Shown piece after piece: positions 14,766-23,424 of a DNA stretch of 40,695 nucleotides. The stretch's first letter is position 1, and every line of letters begins with the position of its first letter. Both the position numbers and the translations under genes were made by a program. Under the pieces are notes generated by a model. The model ran no database searches. It was not told the DNA's origin and saw only the letters and a list, made by a program, of their open reading frames with translations. The stretch comes from a virus, in the IMG/VR virus record IMGVR_UViG_3300015371_000088, positions 1-40,695 of that record; one strand, written 5' to 3'.

Positions 14766-17433
14766 CGTGCACCTCCACCCTCGTTGTGTTGGGGCGAATT
14801 ACGACGCGACCAGCATAGGGCGAGATGGTCATGCCGCCCGTTTCGACCGGCTCGCCGATGACCTTCGGTGGCACGTTCGCGCCAGCAATGAAGCCGGCAG
14901 GGGCCGGCGTCTCGGCGGTCAGCGTGGCCCAAATGGTCACACTGGCCGTGAACGCACCAACCAGTGGAGACGGGGTCTCACCAGCGAACGTGGCGTCCCG
15001 GCTCAGCAGCGTGGTGAAGTCGGTGACCAGCGGGCTGGGCGTGACTGCCTCGAAGGTGGCGTTCTGCCACATCTCGGCCACGAACCCACCGATGGTGACC
15101 GGGGCCGTGATCGCGAACAGCGCGGTCGGGGCGATGAGCATGACCTCGAACGCGCCAGTGATCGCCGGAGTGGTGCCGGTGAGGATGGCACCGAGCGGGA
15201 AGTTGGCCCGGAAGGCGACGATGACCGGTCCGTAGATTTGGTTCTTGTTCTTCTGCGCGATGATCAGGGTCGCGTTCAGGCGGCCGGTGACGGTCGAGTT
15301 GATGCCGTGGAAGTTGACCACGACGACCGGGGTGGACAGCACCGCGTTCAGGCGGCCAGTGACGCCGCCAGCCCGGAACGACCCAGTCACCTTCGGAGTG
15401 ACCCCAGCCAGGGTGGCGTTGATCGGCGGGCCAGCGGTGGTGAAGAACCCGCTGACCTTGGGGGTGACTCCGGCCAGGGTGGCGGTGATCGAGGTGGCCC
15501 CGGTGGTGGCGGTGAAGTGCCCGGTGACCGCAGGAGTGACGCCCGCCAGGGTCGCGTTGAGCGGACCAGCGACGGTGAACAGTCCAGTGACTGGTGGGGT
15601 GGTCCCGGCCAGGGTGGCCTCGTTCGGGCCAGCCACAGTGATCAGGCCGGTCACCGCAGGAGTAGTGCCAGCGAGAGTGGCGTTGATGAGCAGGTTCTCG
15701 CCGACGAACCCGCCGACCAATGCCGGCGTTGTGCCGGCGAACGTCGCCTCGACGGCCGGTGCCGTGACCGACGCCGAGAACGCCACCACGACCGGCGACG
15801 GGATGCTCGCGCCGAAGGTGGCGTTCATGGTCGTCGCCACGCCGCCACTGACGCTCAACCCGTGCTGCGCGTTGAGGTACCCGTACATGTACCCCACCTC
15901 GTCGGAGGTGAGGGTGCGGTTCGCGAAGAGGATGACCTCGGCGATCTGGCCGGAGAAGGAACCGAGCAGCGGGATCGCTGCCGCCCCGTTCCACGCCTTG
16001 GTGACACCGCTGATGGTGGCCTGGTTGATGTTGTCCAGGTCGGCGATCCACTGGTTGCTGCTAGTGGTCCGAATCCGGTACACCCGCCAGGCGGCAGGGT
16101 CCACCGTCGGGCTGAAACTGCGTCGGGTGTTGTTGCCGAAGTCGTCGTAGACGGACCCGCTGAAGGTGTAGTGCGAGGTCGCGCCGTCGGTACCGAACTC
16201 CCATGAGGTGGGACCGGAGCCGCCGTTGGTCTTGACGACCATCCACATCTCGCCGTACTGCGGGGTACCCGCCACGGTCAGGCCCATCGTGGCAGCCGAC
16301 TTCATGGTCGCCGCCCCGGAGGTCATGTTCCAGGCCCGGCCACCGTTGTAGGTGGCGTTGAGCCGCAGCGTCAGACCGCTGGTGATGGTCACGTCGTTGT
16401 GCGCTGACTCCTGGGACAGAAGAGTGCCGGTGACTGACGACCCGTCCGTGCCGGAGGTGTCGATGGCGCGAATCCACATGACCGGATTCAGCGACGCCGG
16501 GAACCCCAGGGTGCTGCTCGGGCCAGCCGGTGCCCAGCGCGCCGCGTACTGGGCATATTCCTCAAGCAGCGCGGCGGGGGCGACAGCGCCGGTACCGCCG
16601 TACGCAATCAGGGCGTACTGCTCGAGCAGCAGGCTGGCCGAGGGGGCGGTGTAGGTCGACAGAGTCTCCGCGTATTCCTCGACCAGTCGGGTCTGGACGG
16701 TCTGCAGAGTGAGGGTCTCGGCGTACTCTTCGGCCAGCCGGGTGGCCGTGGTCAGGGTGGAGCCGGCGACGACCGTAGTGCCAGCGAGCGCGGTTTGGTT
16801 CGAGCCGTTGCCGGTGACATCGGTGACCGAGGTGGCGGTGGTCGGCTGGTTGAGCACCCACATGCCCGAGGGCGACAGGGTGAGCCACGCGGTCAGGGTG
16901 GTCGACAGGGTCTCGACCTGGGTGTCGTTCTTGTCGGCCGGGTAGACCGCCACCACGTCGATGTCGCCGGCCCAGTAGTTCACCCCGTCGGCGCGACCGA
17001 TGTTGAGGACGGCGGTCTGAGTGCCGGTGCCGAGTCCAGCGTCGAAGTCGGTGGAGTCGTTGGTGTGGGTCCAGGTGTTCGTGGAGAACACGTACTTGTG
17101 GAAGCGCACCGTGCTGTTGCCGGTCGGCTTGGTGAAGCCGATGATCACCCAGCCGTCCGACGAGGTGTTGGTGAACGACGGGCCGGCGCTGCGGTAGACG
17201 GTCTCGTGAGCAGTCAGCGCGTTCGGGTCAGCCGCCGAGGACGCGGCCACATCGAACGAGGTGAGGTCGGTCGACCCGAACTGGGCCGTCCGGTCGATGT
17301 TGAAAACGCCGCCCCAGTTGGTGTTACTGGTTCGCCGCACGACAGCAAAGACGCCACCGAAGTTGGAGTTGTAGACCTGGCTAGACCCCGACAGGGTGAT
17401 GAAGTCACTGGTGCCGTTGAAGTTACGTGCCAC
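14758..17433 (-). CDS. large virion surface protein with two LamG-like domains and tandem repeats
   Basis: An 891-aa protein. Residues about 1-190 and 315-528 are concanavalin-A/LamG-like lectin domains; the second has the typical SGQIAEVILFANRTLTSDEV strand pattern. Between them, residues 232-297 hold four short (L/V)EEYA-type repeats. Residues about 536-850 contain over ten degenerate copies of a 19-24-aa unit with the core ATLAGVTPxVTGxF. The C-terminus is short and basic. It probably binds host-surface glycans as a fibre or decoration (inference). GTG 17433 starts it, and it overlaps the adaptor gene by 8 bp. It lies with two other lectin-like genes between the major tail protein and the connectors. 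Confidence 0.7.
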   Translation of the reverse strand: MARNFNGTSDFITLSGSSQVYNSNFGGVFAVVRRTSNTNWGGVFNIDRTAQFGSTDLTSFDVAASSAADPNALTAHETVYRSAGPSFTNTSSDGWVIIGFTKPTGNSTVRFHKYVFSTNTWTHTNDSTDFDAGLGTGTQTAVLNIGRADGVNYWAGDIDVVAVYPADKNDTQVETLSTTLTAWLTLSPSGMWVLNQPTTATSVTDVTGNGSNQTALAGTTVVAGSTLTTATRLAEEYAETLTLQTVQTRLVEEYAETLSTYTAPSASLLLEQYALIAYGGTGAVAPAALLEEYAQYAARWAPAGPSSTLGFPASLNPVMWIRAIDTSGTDGSSVTGTLLSQESAHNDVTITSGLTLRLNATYNGGRAWNMTSGAATMKSAATMGLTVAGTPQYGEMWMVVKTNGGSGPTSWEFGTDGATSHYTFSGSVYDDFGNNTRRSFSPTVDPAAWRVYRIRTTSSNQWIADLDNINQATISGVTKAWNGAAAIPLLGSFSGQIAEVILFANRTLTSDEVGYMYGYLNAQHGLSVSGGVATTMNATFGASIPSPVVVAFSASVTAPAVEATFAGTTPALVGGFVGENLLINATLAGTTPAVTGLITVAGPNEATLAGTTPPVTGLFTVAGPLNATLAGVTPAVTGHFTATTGATSITATLAGVTPKVSGFFTTAGPPINATLAGVTPKVTGSFRAGGVTGRLNAVLSTPVVVVNFHGINSTVTGRLNATLIIAQKNKNQIYGPVIVAFRANFPLGAILTGTTPAITGAFEVMLIAPTALFAITAPVTIGGFVAEMWQNATFEAVTPSPLVTDFTTLLSRDATFAGETPSPLVGAFTASVTIWATLTAETPAPAGFIAGANVPPKVIGEPVETGGMTISPYAGRVVIRPNTTRVEVHGG
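15584..15594 (-). repeat. 11-bp repeat (CCAGTGACTGG on +)
   Basis: Within the ATLAG-repeat part of the 891-aa gene, encoding part of a PPVTGLF unit. Confidence 0.9.
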
Positions 17434-17446
17434 CGTGGCCCCTCAC

Positions 17447-18898
17447 TTAGACCGCCTCGACGCCAATCTCCATTGTCCCCACCGCCGAGGTGGTCCAGTC
17501 GGCCGACGTGTCCGGGTCGGTCTCCCAAACGTCGATGTACCCGGTGGCCGAGGCCGGGGTCACCCGAGTCGTTCCATAGGCCACGGTCGAGCCGGACTTG
17601 AGGGCGATCTTGTGTGAGGCCGATCCCGCGTCGCTCTTGACCGTGTGAGCCGTCACCTGCACAGCCTTGACCGCCGTGCTGCTTCCCGTGTTGGGGCCGT
17701 ACAGGTGGAACTCGGCGGTACCCACGTAGCCGTCGTTCCCGACGCCCCCGGCGACGACGAGGATGCGGAAATACCGGTACGTGGCCGTCGAGGCGAACAG
17801 CCAGTTGCGTATCTCGCCGACCACCCACGGATTCGAGCGGGTGTCCAGGTCGACCCAGGTGGATGGCGCCGCGTTCGTCGCCCCCTGGATTTTCCACGAG
17901 CCGATGCTGCGCGCGACCGAACCAGTGGTCCCGGCACCCGAGCTCATCAGGTAGCCGACCGCAGCCTGGTCGCTGCCGAGGTCGATCATCAGCCACGAGC
18001 CAGCCGCGACCCCGTTGCTGGTCCAACTGGTACTGAACGAGAAGTCGTAGGAGTTGATCGGGAAATCGGTCGAGTAGTTGGAGGACGCCGTGATCGACCC
18101 ACCAGGGATCATCGGGCCACTGGTGATCGCTAGGTTGGGCATGTCGTAGGTGTCTCGCTGCCCGGCAACCGCCGACGAGTTGTACGTGCTGGTGCTCAGC
18201 GGGATGTCGTTGACGTTGTCGTAGTTGCTGCCGGTGCTCGGAGTCCACTGAGTCGAGGCGCCGGCTCCGGACGGCAGGGTCGTCGTCACCCGCACGTCAC
18301 CCAGGTAGTCGTTGTTCTTCGACCCACTGTTGTTCAGGACGTACAGGTCATCGAGGTAGATGTCGATGCCGGTCGAGTTGGTGGACGAGTCCAGCCGGAT
18401 CGTGTCCACCGAGGCGTTCGTGCCGCCGTTCTTCGTCTGACCACTGAAGGTCGCGACGACCACGCCGTCCTTCTTGACCTCGGCGGTCCCCGCGCTGGCG
18501 TGGATGGTCACCTTCAGTTCGAGGTACATCCAGCCGTTGCGGGCCGCCGTGAACGTGGCCAGGTTCGTGCCGCCTCGCATCAGCCACAGCGTGTCGTTGG
18601 CGTTGCCGGTCTGGATGCTGATGTGCTCGGTGGCTCCGCTGTCGCCGTAGAGCGTGAAGATGCGCTGCGGGAAGCCGCTGAAGTTCGAGGTGAAGTAGAC
18701 CCGCGCCCCGACGACGACGGTCGCTGAGGCGGTGAATGATTTGGCGATGTACCCCGCGCTCGATCCCTGCCCACGCCGAAACGACTGTCCCCCGGCGTAG
18801 GGCGCCCAGCCGGAGGCCGACCCGCCGTTCATCGACGAGTTGGTCCACTTCGTCGCCCAGTCGCCAACGTCGAACCCGTCCTGAAACAGCAGCGTCAT
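17447..18898 (-). CDS. LamG-like surface protein with an inserted discoidin-like domain
   Basis: A 483-aa paralogue of the next gene upstream (331 aa). The first 250 residues and the last 75 align with that protein by eye: both start MTLLF, share GATEHI, share QRDTY, and end in DVWETDP...EIG.E.V. The 152-residue difference in length is one block, residues about 256-409, with the pattern of an F5/8 type C (discoidin) carbohydrate-binding domain (SWLMIDLGSDQAAVGYLMSS, TYRYFRILV). The start ATG is one base after the previous stop. A role in host binding is inferred. Confidence 0.7.
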   Translation of the reverse strand: MTLLFQDGFDVGDWATKWTNSSMNGGSASGWAPYAGGQSFRRGQGSSAGYIAKSFTASATVVVGARVYFTSNFSGFPQRIFTLYGDSGATEHISIQTGNANDTLWLMRGGTNLATFTAARNGWMYLELKVTIHASAGTAEVKKDGVVVATFSGQTKNGGTNASVDTIRLDSSTNSTGIDIYLDDLYVLNNSGSKNNDYLGDVRVTTTLPSGAGASTQWTPSTGSNYDNVNDIPLSTSTYNSSAVAGQRDTYDMPNLAITSGPMIPGGSITASSNYSTDFPINSYDFSFSTSWTSNGVAAGSWLMIDLGSDQAAVGYLMSSGAGTTGSVARSIGSWKIQGATNAAPSTWVDLDTRSNPWVVGEIRNWLFASTATYRYFRILVVAGGVGNDGYVGTAEFHLYGPNTGSSTAVKAVQVTAHTVKSDAGSASHKIALKSGSTVAYGTTRVTPASATGYIDVWETDPDTSADWTTSAVGTMEIGVEAV

Positions 18899-19894
18899 TC
18901 AGACCACCTCCGCGCCAATCTCGAGAGCGTTGATGGCGCTCTGCCCCCAGGCCGCTGAGGTGTTCGGGTCCGTCTCCCACACGTCGGTGTAGTTCAGGGC
19001 GCCAGCGGACAGCACGCGGGTCGTGCCGTAAGCGATGGTCGCGCCGGACTTGATAGCCACCTTGGCCGAGGCTGCCCCGGTGTCCGACTTCTTCATCCGA
19101 CTGTTGATGATCACCCCGGTCACCGTCCCCGCGACAGTCGCGTCGGCGATGGCGTAGGTGTCCCGCTGGCCGGAGGTGGACGACGAGTTCAGGGTGGTGT
19201 CGGTGCCGGTGTCGTTGACGTTGTCCCAGTTGTTGCTGCTGCCCATCGGCGTCCACTGGGTGCTGGACCCGGCCCCGGTGGTCTGCAGTGCGACCACCCG
19301 CTGCTCGCCGAGGAAGCCGTTGTTGACCGTGCCCAGCCCGTTGCAGATGTAGAAGTCATCGGTGTATGACGAGGTACTGCCCCCGGTACCGGTCCAGGAG
19401 ACCCGGTCGATGGTGGTGGCGGTGCCGCCGTTCTTGGTGTCGCCGGTGACATCAATGACCTGCACGCCGTCCATCTTCACCGTGCAACGGCCGCCCGAGT
19501 CGGCGATCTTGGCGTACACCTCGTAGTAGACCCACCGGTTCGTGACCGTGGTGGGGATGGTGTAGGTCGCCAGTTGGGTGCCATCCAGGCGGCTGACCCG
19601 CAGTTCAGTGACCGAGGCCAGCCAGACCCGGATGTGCTCAGTGGCCCCGCCGTCACCGAGGAACGAGACCACCCGGTTGCCACCGTTGGGTGAGGTGGTC
19701 ACGCACAGGTGGGCGAACCCGGTGTACACCTCGGCGGAGGCCGTGATGTTCTTGTAGACGGTGTTGCCGGTATCGCCGTGCCCGACGATCCCCACGTCCC
19801 CGTACCGGCCCAGCGGGCTGGTGGAGCGCACGCAGGAGTTGCCGTCCCAGGCGCTCATATCCACGCCAGCACCCTCGATGAACAGCAGGGTCAT
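18899..19894 (-). CDS. LamG-like virion surface protein
   Basis: A 331-aa beta-rich protein with a concanavalin-A-like pattern: VSFLGDGGATEHIRVWL, then NRWVYYEVYAKI, then an SYTDDFYICNG strand. The C-terminal ~85 residues form a second conserved module, also found in the adjacent 483-aa paralogue. It is probably a surface-exposed virion component. ATG 19894 is used. It is the first of three consecutive lectin-like genes. Confidence 0.65.
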   Translation of the reverse strand: MTLLFIEGAGVDMSAWDGNSCVRSTSPLGRYGDVGIVGHGDTGNTVYKNITASAEVYTGFAHLCVTTSPNGGNRVVSFLGDGGATEHIRVWLASVTELRVSRLDGTQLATYTIPTTVTNRWVYYEVYAKIADSGGRCTVKMDGVQVIDVTGDTKNGGTATTIDRVSWTGTGGSTSSYTDDFYICNGLGTVNNGFLGEQRVVALQTTGAGSSTQWTPMGSSNNWDNVNDTGTDTTLNSSSTSGQRDTYAIADATVAGTVTGVIINSRMKKSDTGAASAKVAIKSGATIAYGTTRVLSAGALNYTDVWETDPNTSAAWGQSAINALEIGAEVV

Positions 19895-19904
19895 CGGGTC
19901 CCCC

Positions 19905-20312
19905 TTAGCCAGCGGGAACAGTCAGAGTCCCACCACTGAGAATGTCGACGGCGACACCCGCCGTGATCGTGGTGGTCGCCAAGATCAGGTCGGTGCCAGA
20001 GGTTCCGGCGCTGCCATCGAACACGGTGGCACCGCCAGGGTTGACAACCCGGAACCACCCGGCCGTGCCGCTGGTAGTAGCAGCGACAGCAGCCGGGTCG
20101 GCCAGGGTGATGACTCCGGCGCTGGCAGCACCAAACGCCGGGTCGACCAGAGTTATCTCCACGAGCAGGGTGCCGGAGGCGGCGTTGTTCGCGCTCGCCG
20201 GCTGAGAGCCGGTGTAGATGCGAAGCTTCGCGTTCCCGGCACCCGTGTCCGTGTAGGTCTCGATGGCGTCGGCCATCGCCGAGCGCGTTGCGTCGGGCAG
20301 ACGGATCGTCAT
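19905..20312 (-). CDS. small structural protein, function unknown
   Basis: A 135-aa Ala/Gly/Thr-rich beta protein (RIYTGSQPASANN, GTLLVEITL, ending TLTVPAG). Proteins of this form occur near tail or fibre genes in several phages and prophages, but no role is known to me. ATG 20312 has AGGAG 8-9 nt upstream. A repeat copy lies in the short gap before it. Confidence 0.6.
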   Translation of the reverse strand: MTIRLPDATRSAMADAIETYTDTGAGNAKLRIYTGSQPASANNAASGTLLVEITLVDPAFGAASAGVITLADPAAVAATTSGTAGWFRVVNPGGATVFDGSAGTSGTDLILATTTITAGVAVDILSGGTLTVPAG

Positions 20313-20341
20313 GTTGACCTTCTCCTATGCATCGAGGCTGA

Positions 20342-20352
20342 CCAGTGACTGG
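20342..20352 (-). repeat. 11-bp repeat (CCAGTGACTGG on +)
   Basis: In the 45-bp gap after the major tail protein gene, 5 bp beyond its stop. Confidence 0.9.
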
Positions 20353-20357
20353 ACGGA

Positions 20358-21245
20358 TCAGGCGTCGCCAGCCACCCAGGCCGAACTGGACCAGTGCGCG
20401 TGCGAACCGTCGCCGAGGACGATGTGCTGGCCGGTGGTCCACGCCGTCGACGGGGAAGCCGTCAGCGTCGGGGCAACGGTCAGGTCGCCGAAGTTGGTCC
20501 GCGCGTACGAACCGACCGGGGTGTACGAGCCGGGGATGCCAGCCGTGGCACCGGTCGCACGGGTACCGGATGCGGTGCAGTCGCCAGGCTCCGGAGGGGC
20601 AACCTCGGTCAGTTGCACGTGCAGGTGGTCGCTCGGCCCGATGGGCGTCAGCAGCGGCGACGGGTCGGTGTCGTCGAGGACGACATCGTACGGACCCACG
20701 TCCCAGCCAGACCCGGTCTTGGTCGCAGCGTTGGACAGAACGAAGGTGACCGCACCGTTCTCGATGGTGAAGTCACCCAGGACGCCACCGGACACGAACG
20801 GCAGCAGGGTGTACCCGTAGGTGCCCGCGCCGCCCTCGGTGGAGCACGCCACCGACGGAACGTTGGACCACACCTCGAGGGCGAACCCGGAGGCGGACAC
20901 GTCGACTGCCGAGGAAACTCGGAAGCCGACCGCGTCACCGTCGGAGTCGTACACCGGGGCCTGGCCGGACATCATCGCGTACAGGTCCGGGTCTACCTGA
21001 CAGAAGGTGACCTGAACCCCGTACCCGTCGAAGGTCGGGACGGCCGGGTCGGACACGCAGGTACGCCCTGCCGCGTTCGTCACGGTGATCGTCTCGCCCT
21101 CGGTGATGTTGGCGGTCAGTTCGATGGACACGAAGCCATCGGTGACAGTCGAAGCGCACGCGGCCGGGGCCACCGCGCCACACCCATCAAGCCGGGTAAC
21201 CCGCATGACACGGCCCCGGACGAGGGGGAACTTGGTGCTAGCCAT
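20358..21245 (-). CDS. major tail protein
   Basis: A 295-aa tail tube subunit candidate. The N-terminus (KFPLVRGRVMRVTRLDGCG), the segment ANITEGETITVTNAAGRTC and the VDPDLYAMMSGQ stretch match what I know of actinophage major tail proteins. The C-terminal ~60 residues (from about SYTPVGSYARTNFG) look like an added surface domain. ATG 21245 has AAGGAG 6 nt upstream. It comes soon after the capsid gene and before the connectors, whereas tail tube genes usually follow the connectors. Confidence 0.78.
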   Translation of the reverse strand: MASTKFPLVRGRVMRVTRLDGCGAVAPAACASTVTDGFVSIELTANITEGETITVTNAAGRTCVSDPAVPTFDGYGVQVTFCQVDPDLYAMMSGQAPVYDSDGDAVGFRVSSAVDVSASGFALEVWSNVPSVACSTEGGAGTYGYTLLPFVSGGVLGDFTIENGAVTFVLSNAATKTGSGWDVGPYDVVLDDTDPSPLLTPIGPSDHLHVQLTEVAPPEPGDCTASGTRATGATAGIPGSYTPVGSYARTNFGDLTVAPTLTASPSTAWTTGQHIVLGDGSHAHWSSSAWVAGDA

Positions 21246-21248
21246 TGG

Positions 21249-21482
21249 TTACTCCTTAGCCTGAGCGGTCTTAGCGGCCGCCTTCTTGACGGGCTTCGTC
21301 TCGGCCTCGCCGTTCTTCTTGCCCTCGTAGTCGACGCCCGCCTCCTTGGCCACTGCCTCATCCACGAGGAAGTGGCCGTCGGAGGTGGTGCGGACGACAT
21401 CAGCGGACTTGCCAGCCTTCTCGGCAGCGGCGAGCAACAGCACGGCGTTGTCGCCGCTGACCGGGACCTTCACGTCTGCCAT
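21249..21482 (-). CDS. small capsid-associated protein, function unknown
   Basis: A 77-aa product directly after the capsid gene. A compact N-terminal half (NAVLLLAAAEKAGKSADVV, then GHFLVDEAVAKEAGVDY) is followed by a Lys/Ala tail. Position suggests a head accessory or decoration protein, but nothing diagnostic is visible. ATG 21482 has GGAGG 6 nt upstream. Confidence 0.6.
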   Translation of the reverse strand: MADVKVPVSGDNAVLLLAAAEKAGKSADVVRTTSDGHFLVDEAVAKEAGVDYEGKKNGEAETKPVKKAAAKTAQAKE

Positions 21483-21509
21483 ATCGACCTCCTAGTCGAA
21501 TCGCTCGAC

Positions 21510-23120
21510 TCAGGCGGCGGAGTAGCAAGCGGTGATGTTGGCCTGGCCGGTGCGGCCTGCGCCACACAGCGGGATGGTGACCAGCTTGGCCTGGTAGCAC
21601 CGCTTGACGACGAGGATGCCTTCCTCGGTGAACAGACCCGTGTAGGTGTTCGTCGCCAGCGAGGCGGCGTCGTACACGGCGTTCAGCGTGATGACATCGG
21701 AGACGCCCTTGATGAAGGTGCCAGCCGGGTAGATGAGCGCGTCCACGGTGGCCGGGTAGCCCTCGTCCGTCGGGTCGAGGATTTGCCAGTCGTAGACCCA
21801 CTGCACGTTGAGCTTGCGGCTCGAGAAGTACGACGTGATCTGAGCGTCGGAGACGGCCAGCATGTCGACGCCGGTACGGTTCGCCAGGTCGACGCGGATG
21901 GCCGAGCGGACCCACCAGGGGAGCACGACCTCCATCGTGGACGCCAGCGGGAGCCGGTAGGTGGCCCGCAGGTTCTCGGCCTGCAGTTCGAGCGCGGCGA
22001 GGCTGTCGGAGATGGACCCACCGATGGCCGTCGGGGTGACGGCGGTACCGGCAGCGGTGACCATCTTGGCGATGATCGCGGCGGACACCCGGTGCTGCTG
22101 GGCGATCAGCGAACCGGAGACGATCCGCTTGATCAGTTCGGGGTAGGCCGCGTTGGTGAGGATCGGCACCCGGATGCACAGGCCGACCACGTCGAGTCGG
22201 ACCTCGGTGAAGGTCGGGCACTCGATGTCGTAGCACGGCTTGGTCGCGCCGGCGATGGCCTGAGCCTCGGTCTGCGTGAAGCCGGTGTCGGTGTACAGGT
22301 CCGCGAACGAGGGACCTTCGGTGAACCGGATACCACCGCGCCGGACCTGGACTTCGGGAAGGTCGATGAGTCCATCGGTGGACTCGCCCTCACAGAAGTC
22401 GTAGAGCGTCTCGGACGGGGCACACCAGCCACCAGCCGCCGTGAGGGAGCCACCGGGGAGGTTGGTCTCCTTGGCTGCCCGGTCGATGACGGCGAGTTCG
22501 TCGTCGCCACGGTCGATGATCAGGTTGGGGTCGAACTCCTTGCGGAGCACCGCCACGCCGTACTGCTGCATCTGGCCGTCGGGGCGTCCCTGCGGAGGGG
22601 CGAAACCACGGCAACGGCTGACAACCGCGTCGGCGAGGGTACCGAGGTCCGCGTACTGCGACCCGGTAGCGAAGCCGGGAACGTCAGCGGCGGCGGTAAG
22701 GGTGAGTCCCGCCTTCTTGGTCTCGGGGACCTCGGGGCGGCGGCGGATGATCGCGGCAGCGGCCTTCTTGACGGGCTTGTCGGTGGCGACCACGACCGGG
22801 ATTTCCTCGGTGTCGTCGTCCTCGGATGCCTCGACCGGCTCGTCCTCGACTACCTCGTCGTCAGGCTCGGGGTCGGTGCGGCGATCCTTGAGGGCGGCCA
22901 TTCGCGCGCTGCGGTCAGCGGTGGCGGTGACGCGAGAGTCGCGCTCCGCTTCCAGTGACTGGACGGCGTCGGCGATGCGCTCGGCGTCGGCAACCTGCTC
23001 TTCGGTCGGGTTGTCGAGGGCGAACAGCTCGTCCAGCGCGGCGTTGCCGTCGGCGATGGCCTGCGCGAGACCCTCGGCGTCGTACGTGCTGAGGTCCTCG
23101 GCGACAGTGAAAGCGTCCAT
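21510..23120 (-). CDS. major capsid protein with N-terminal scaffolding-like region
   Basis: A 536-aa capsid subunit. Residues 1 to about 165 are acidic, helical and Pro/Lys-rich toward the end, like a fused scaffold (delta domain) that the protease removes. The rest fits an HK97-type capsid: SLTAAGGWCAPSETLYDF at the domain start, then RGGIRF, PILTNAAYPELI, and a C-terminal YPAGTFIKG...EGILVVKR. The frame is open to 23165, but ATG 23120 is chosen because AGGAG lies 8-9 nt upstream. It follows the MuF-protease gene, separated by a 52-aa gene and a hairpin. Confidence 0.9.
   Translation of the reverse strand: MDAFTVAEDLSTYDAEGLAQAIADGNAALDELFALDNPTEEQVADAERIADAVQSLEAERDSRVTATADRSARMAALKDRRTDPEPDDEVVEDEPVEASEDDDTEEIPVVVATDKPVKKAAAAIIRRRPEVPETKKAGLTLTAAADVPGFATGSQYADLGTLADAVVSRCRGFAPPQGRPDGQMQQYGVAVLRKEFDPNLIIDRGDDELAVIDRAAKETNLPGGSLTAAGGWCAPSETLYDFCEGESTDGLIDLPEVQVRRGGIRFTEGPSFADLYTDTGFTQTEAQAIAGATKPCYDIECPTFTEVRLDVVGLCIRVPILTNAAYPELIKRIVSGSLIAQQHRVSAAIIAKMVTAAGTAVTPTAIGGSISDSLAALELQAENLRATYRLPLASTMEVVLPWWVRSAIRVDLANRTGVDMLAVSDAQITSYFSSRKLNVQWVYDWQILDPTDEGYPATVDALIYPAGTFIKGVSDVITLNAVYDAASLATNTYTGLFTEEGILVVKRCYQAKLVTIPLCGAGRTGQANITACYSAA
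22952..22962 (-). repeat. 11-bp repeat (CCAGTGACTGG on +)
   Basis: Inside the scaffold-like 5' part of the capsid gene (VQSLEAE). Confidence 0.9.
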
Positions 23121-23215
23121 GTCGTCGTCTCCTGAAAAATTGTGGACACATGCGTGACTAGGCACGGGACTAGGTCCACAGGGAGACGTGCCGACGAACT
23201 TCTGTGGCGAACATA

Positions 23216-23254
23216 CAACAGCCCCGCCTCTCAGGGGAAGGGGCGGGGCTGTTG
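23216..23254 (-). terminator. strong hairpin between protease and capsid genes
   Basis: CAACAGCCCCGCC (23216-23228) pairs perfectly with GGCGGGGCTGTTG (23242-23254), a 13-bp stem with a 13-nt loop. It lies 10 bp after the 52-aa gene and about 95 bp before the capsid start. On the leftward strand it is followed by only a weak T-rich stretch. It could end a share of upstream transcription or stabilise the capsid mRNA. Confidence 0.7.
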
Positions 23255-23263
23255 CTGGTGAGA

Positions 23264-23422
23264 CTACTTCTTGACCTTCTCTTCCACGCGGACGGAACCA
23301 CCACCGCCAGCGCGAATCTGTGCAGCCTTCGCGGCCATCAGCGTCTGGAACTCCTGCTGCTGGCCCATCGAGTCGGTGTACACGTAGACCGACGTTTTCT
23401 TCGATCCGCAGTTACAGGGCAT
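23264..23422 (-). CDS. 52-aa Cys-containing protein, function unknown
   Basis: A short gene two bases after the MuF-protease stop, with GAGG upstream of ATG 23422. It starts MPCNCGSKK and ends in a Gly-run and basic tail (GGGGSVRVEEKVKK). Similar small proteins with an N-terminal CxC occur beside capsid genes in actinophages as far as I recall, without known role. Confidence 0.6.
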   Translation of the reverse strand: MPCNCGSKKTSVYVYTDSMGQQQEFQTLMAAKAAQIRAGGGGSVRVEEKVKK

Positions 23423-23424
23423 GG

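Noticed and set aside
14746-16206. A 486-codon open frame opposite the 891-aa gene
   Set aside because: It reflects the tandem DNA repeats of the leftward gene; no protein features.
20394-22958. An 854-codon open frame opposite the tail and capsid genes
   Set aside because: It crosses three well supported leftward genes and the gaps between them; its Arg/Gly/Val/Asp-rich composition is typical of shadow frames.
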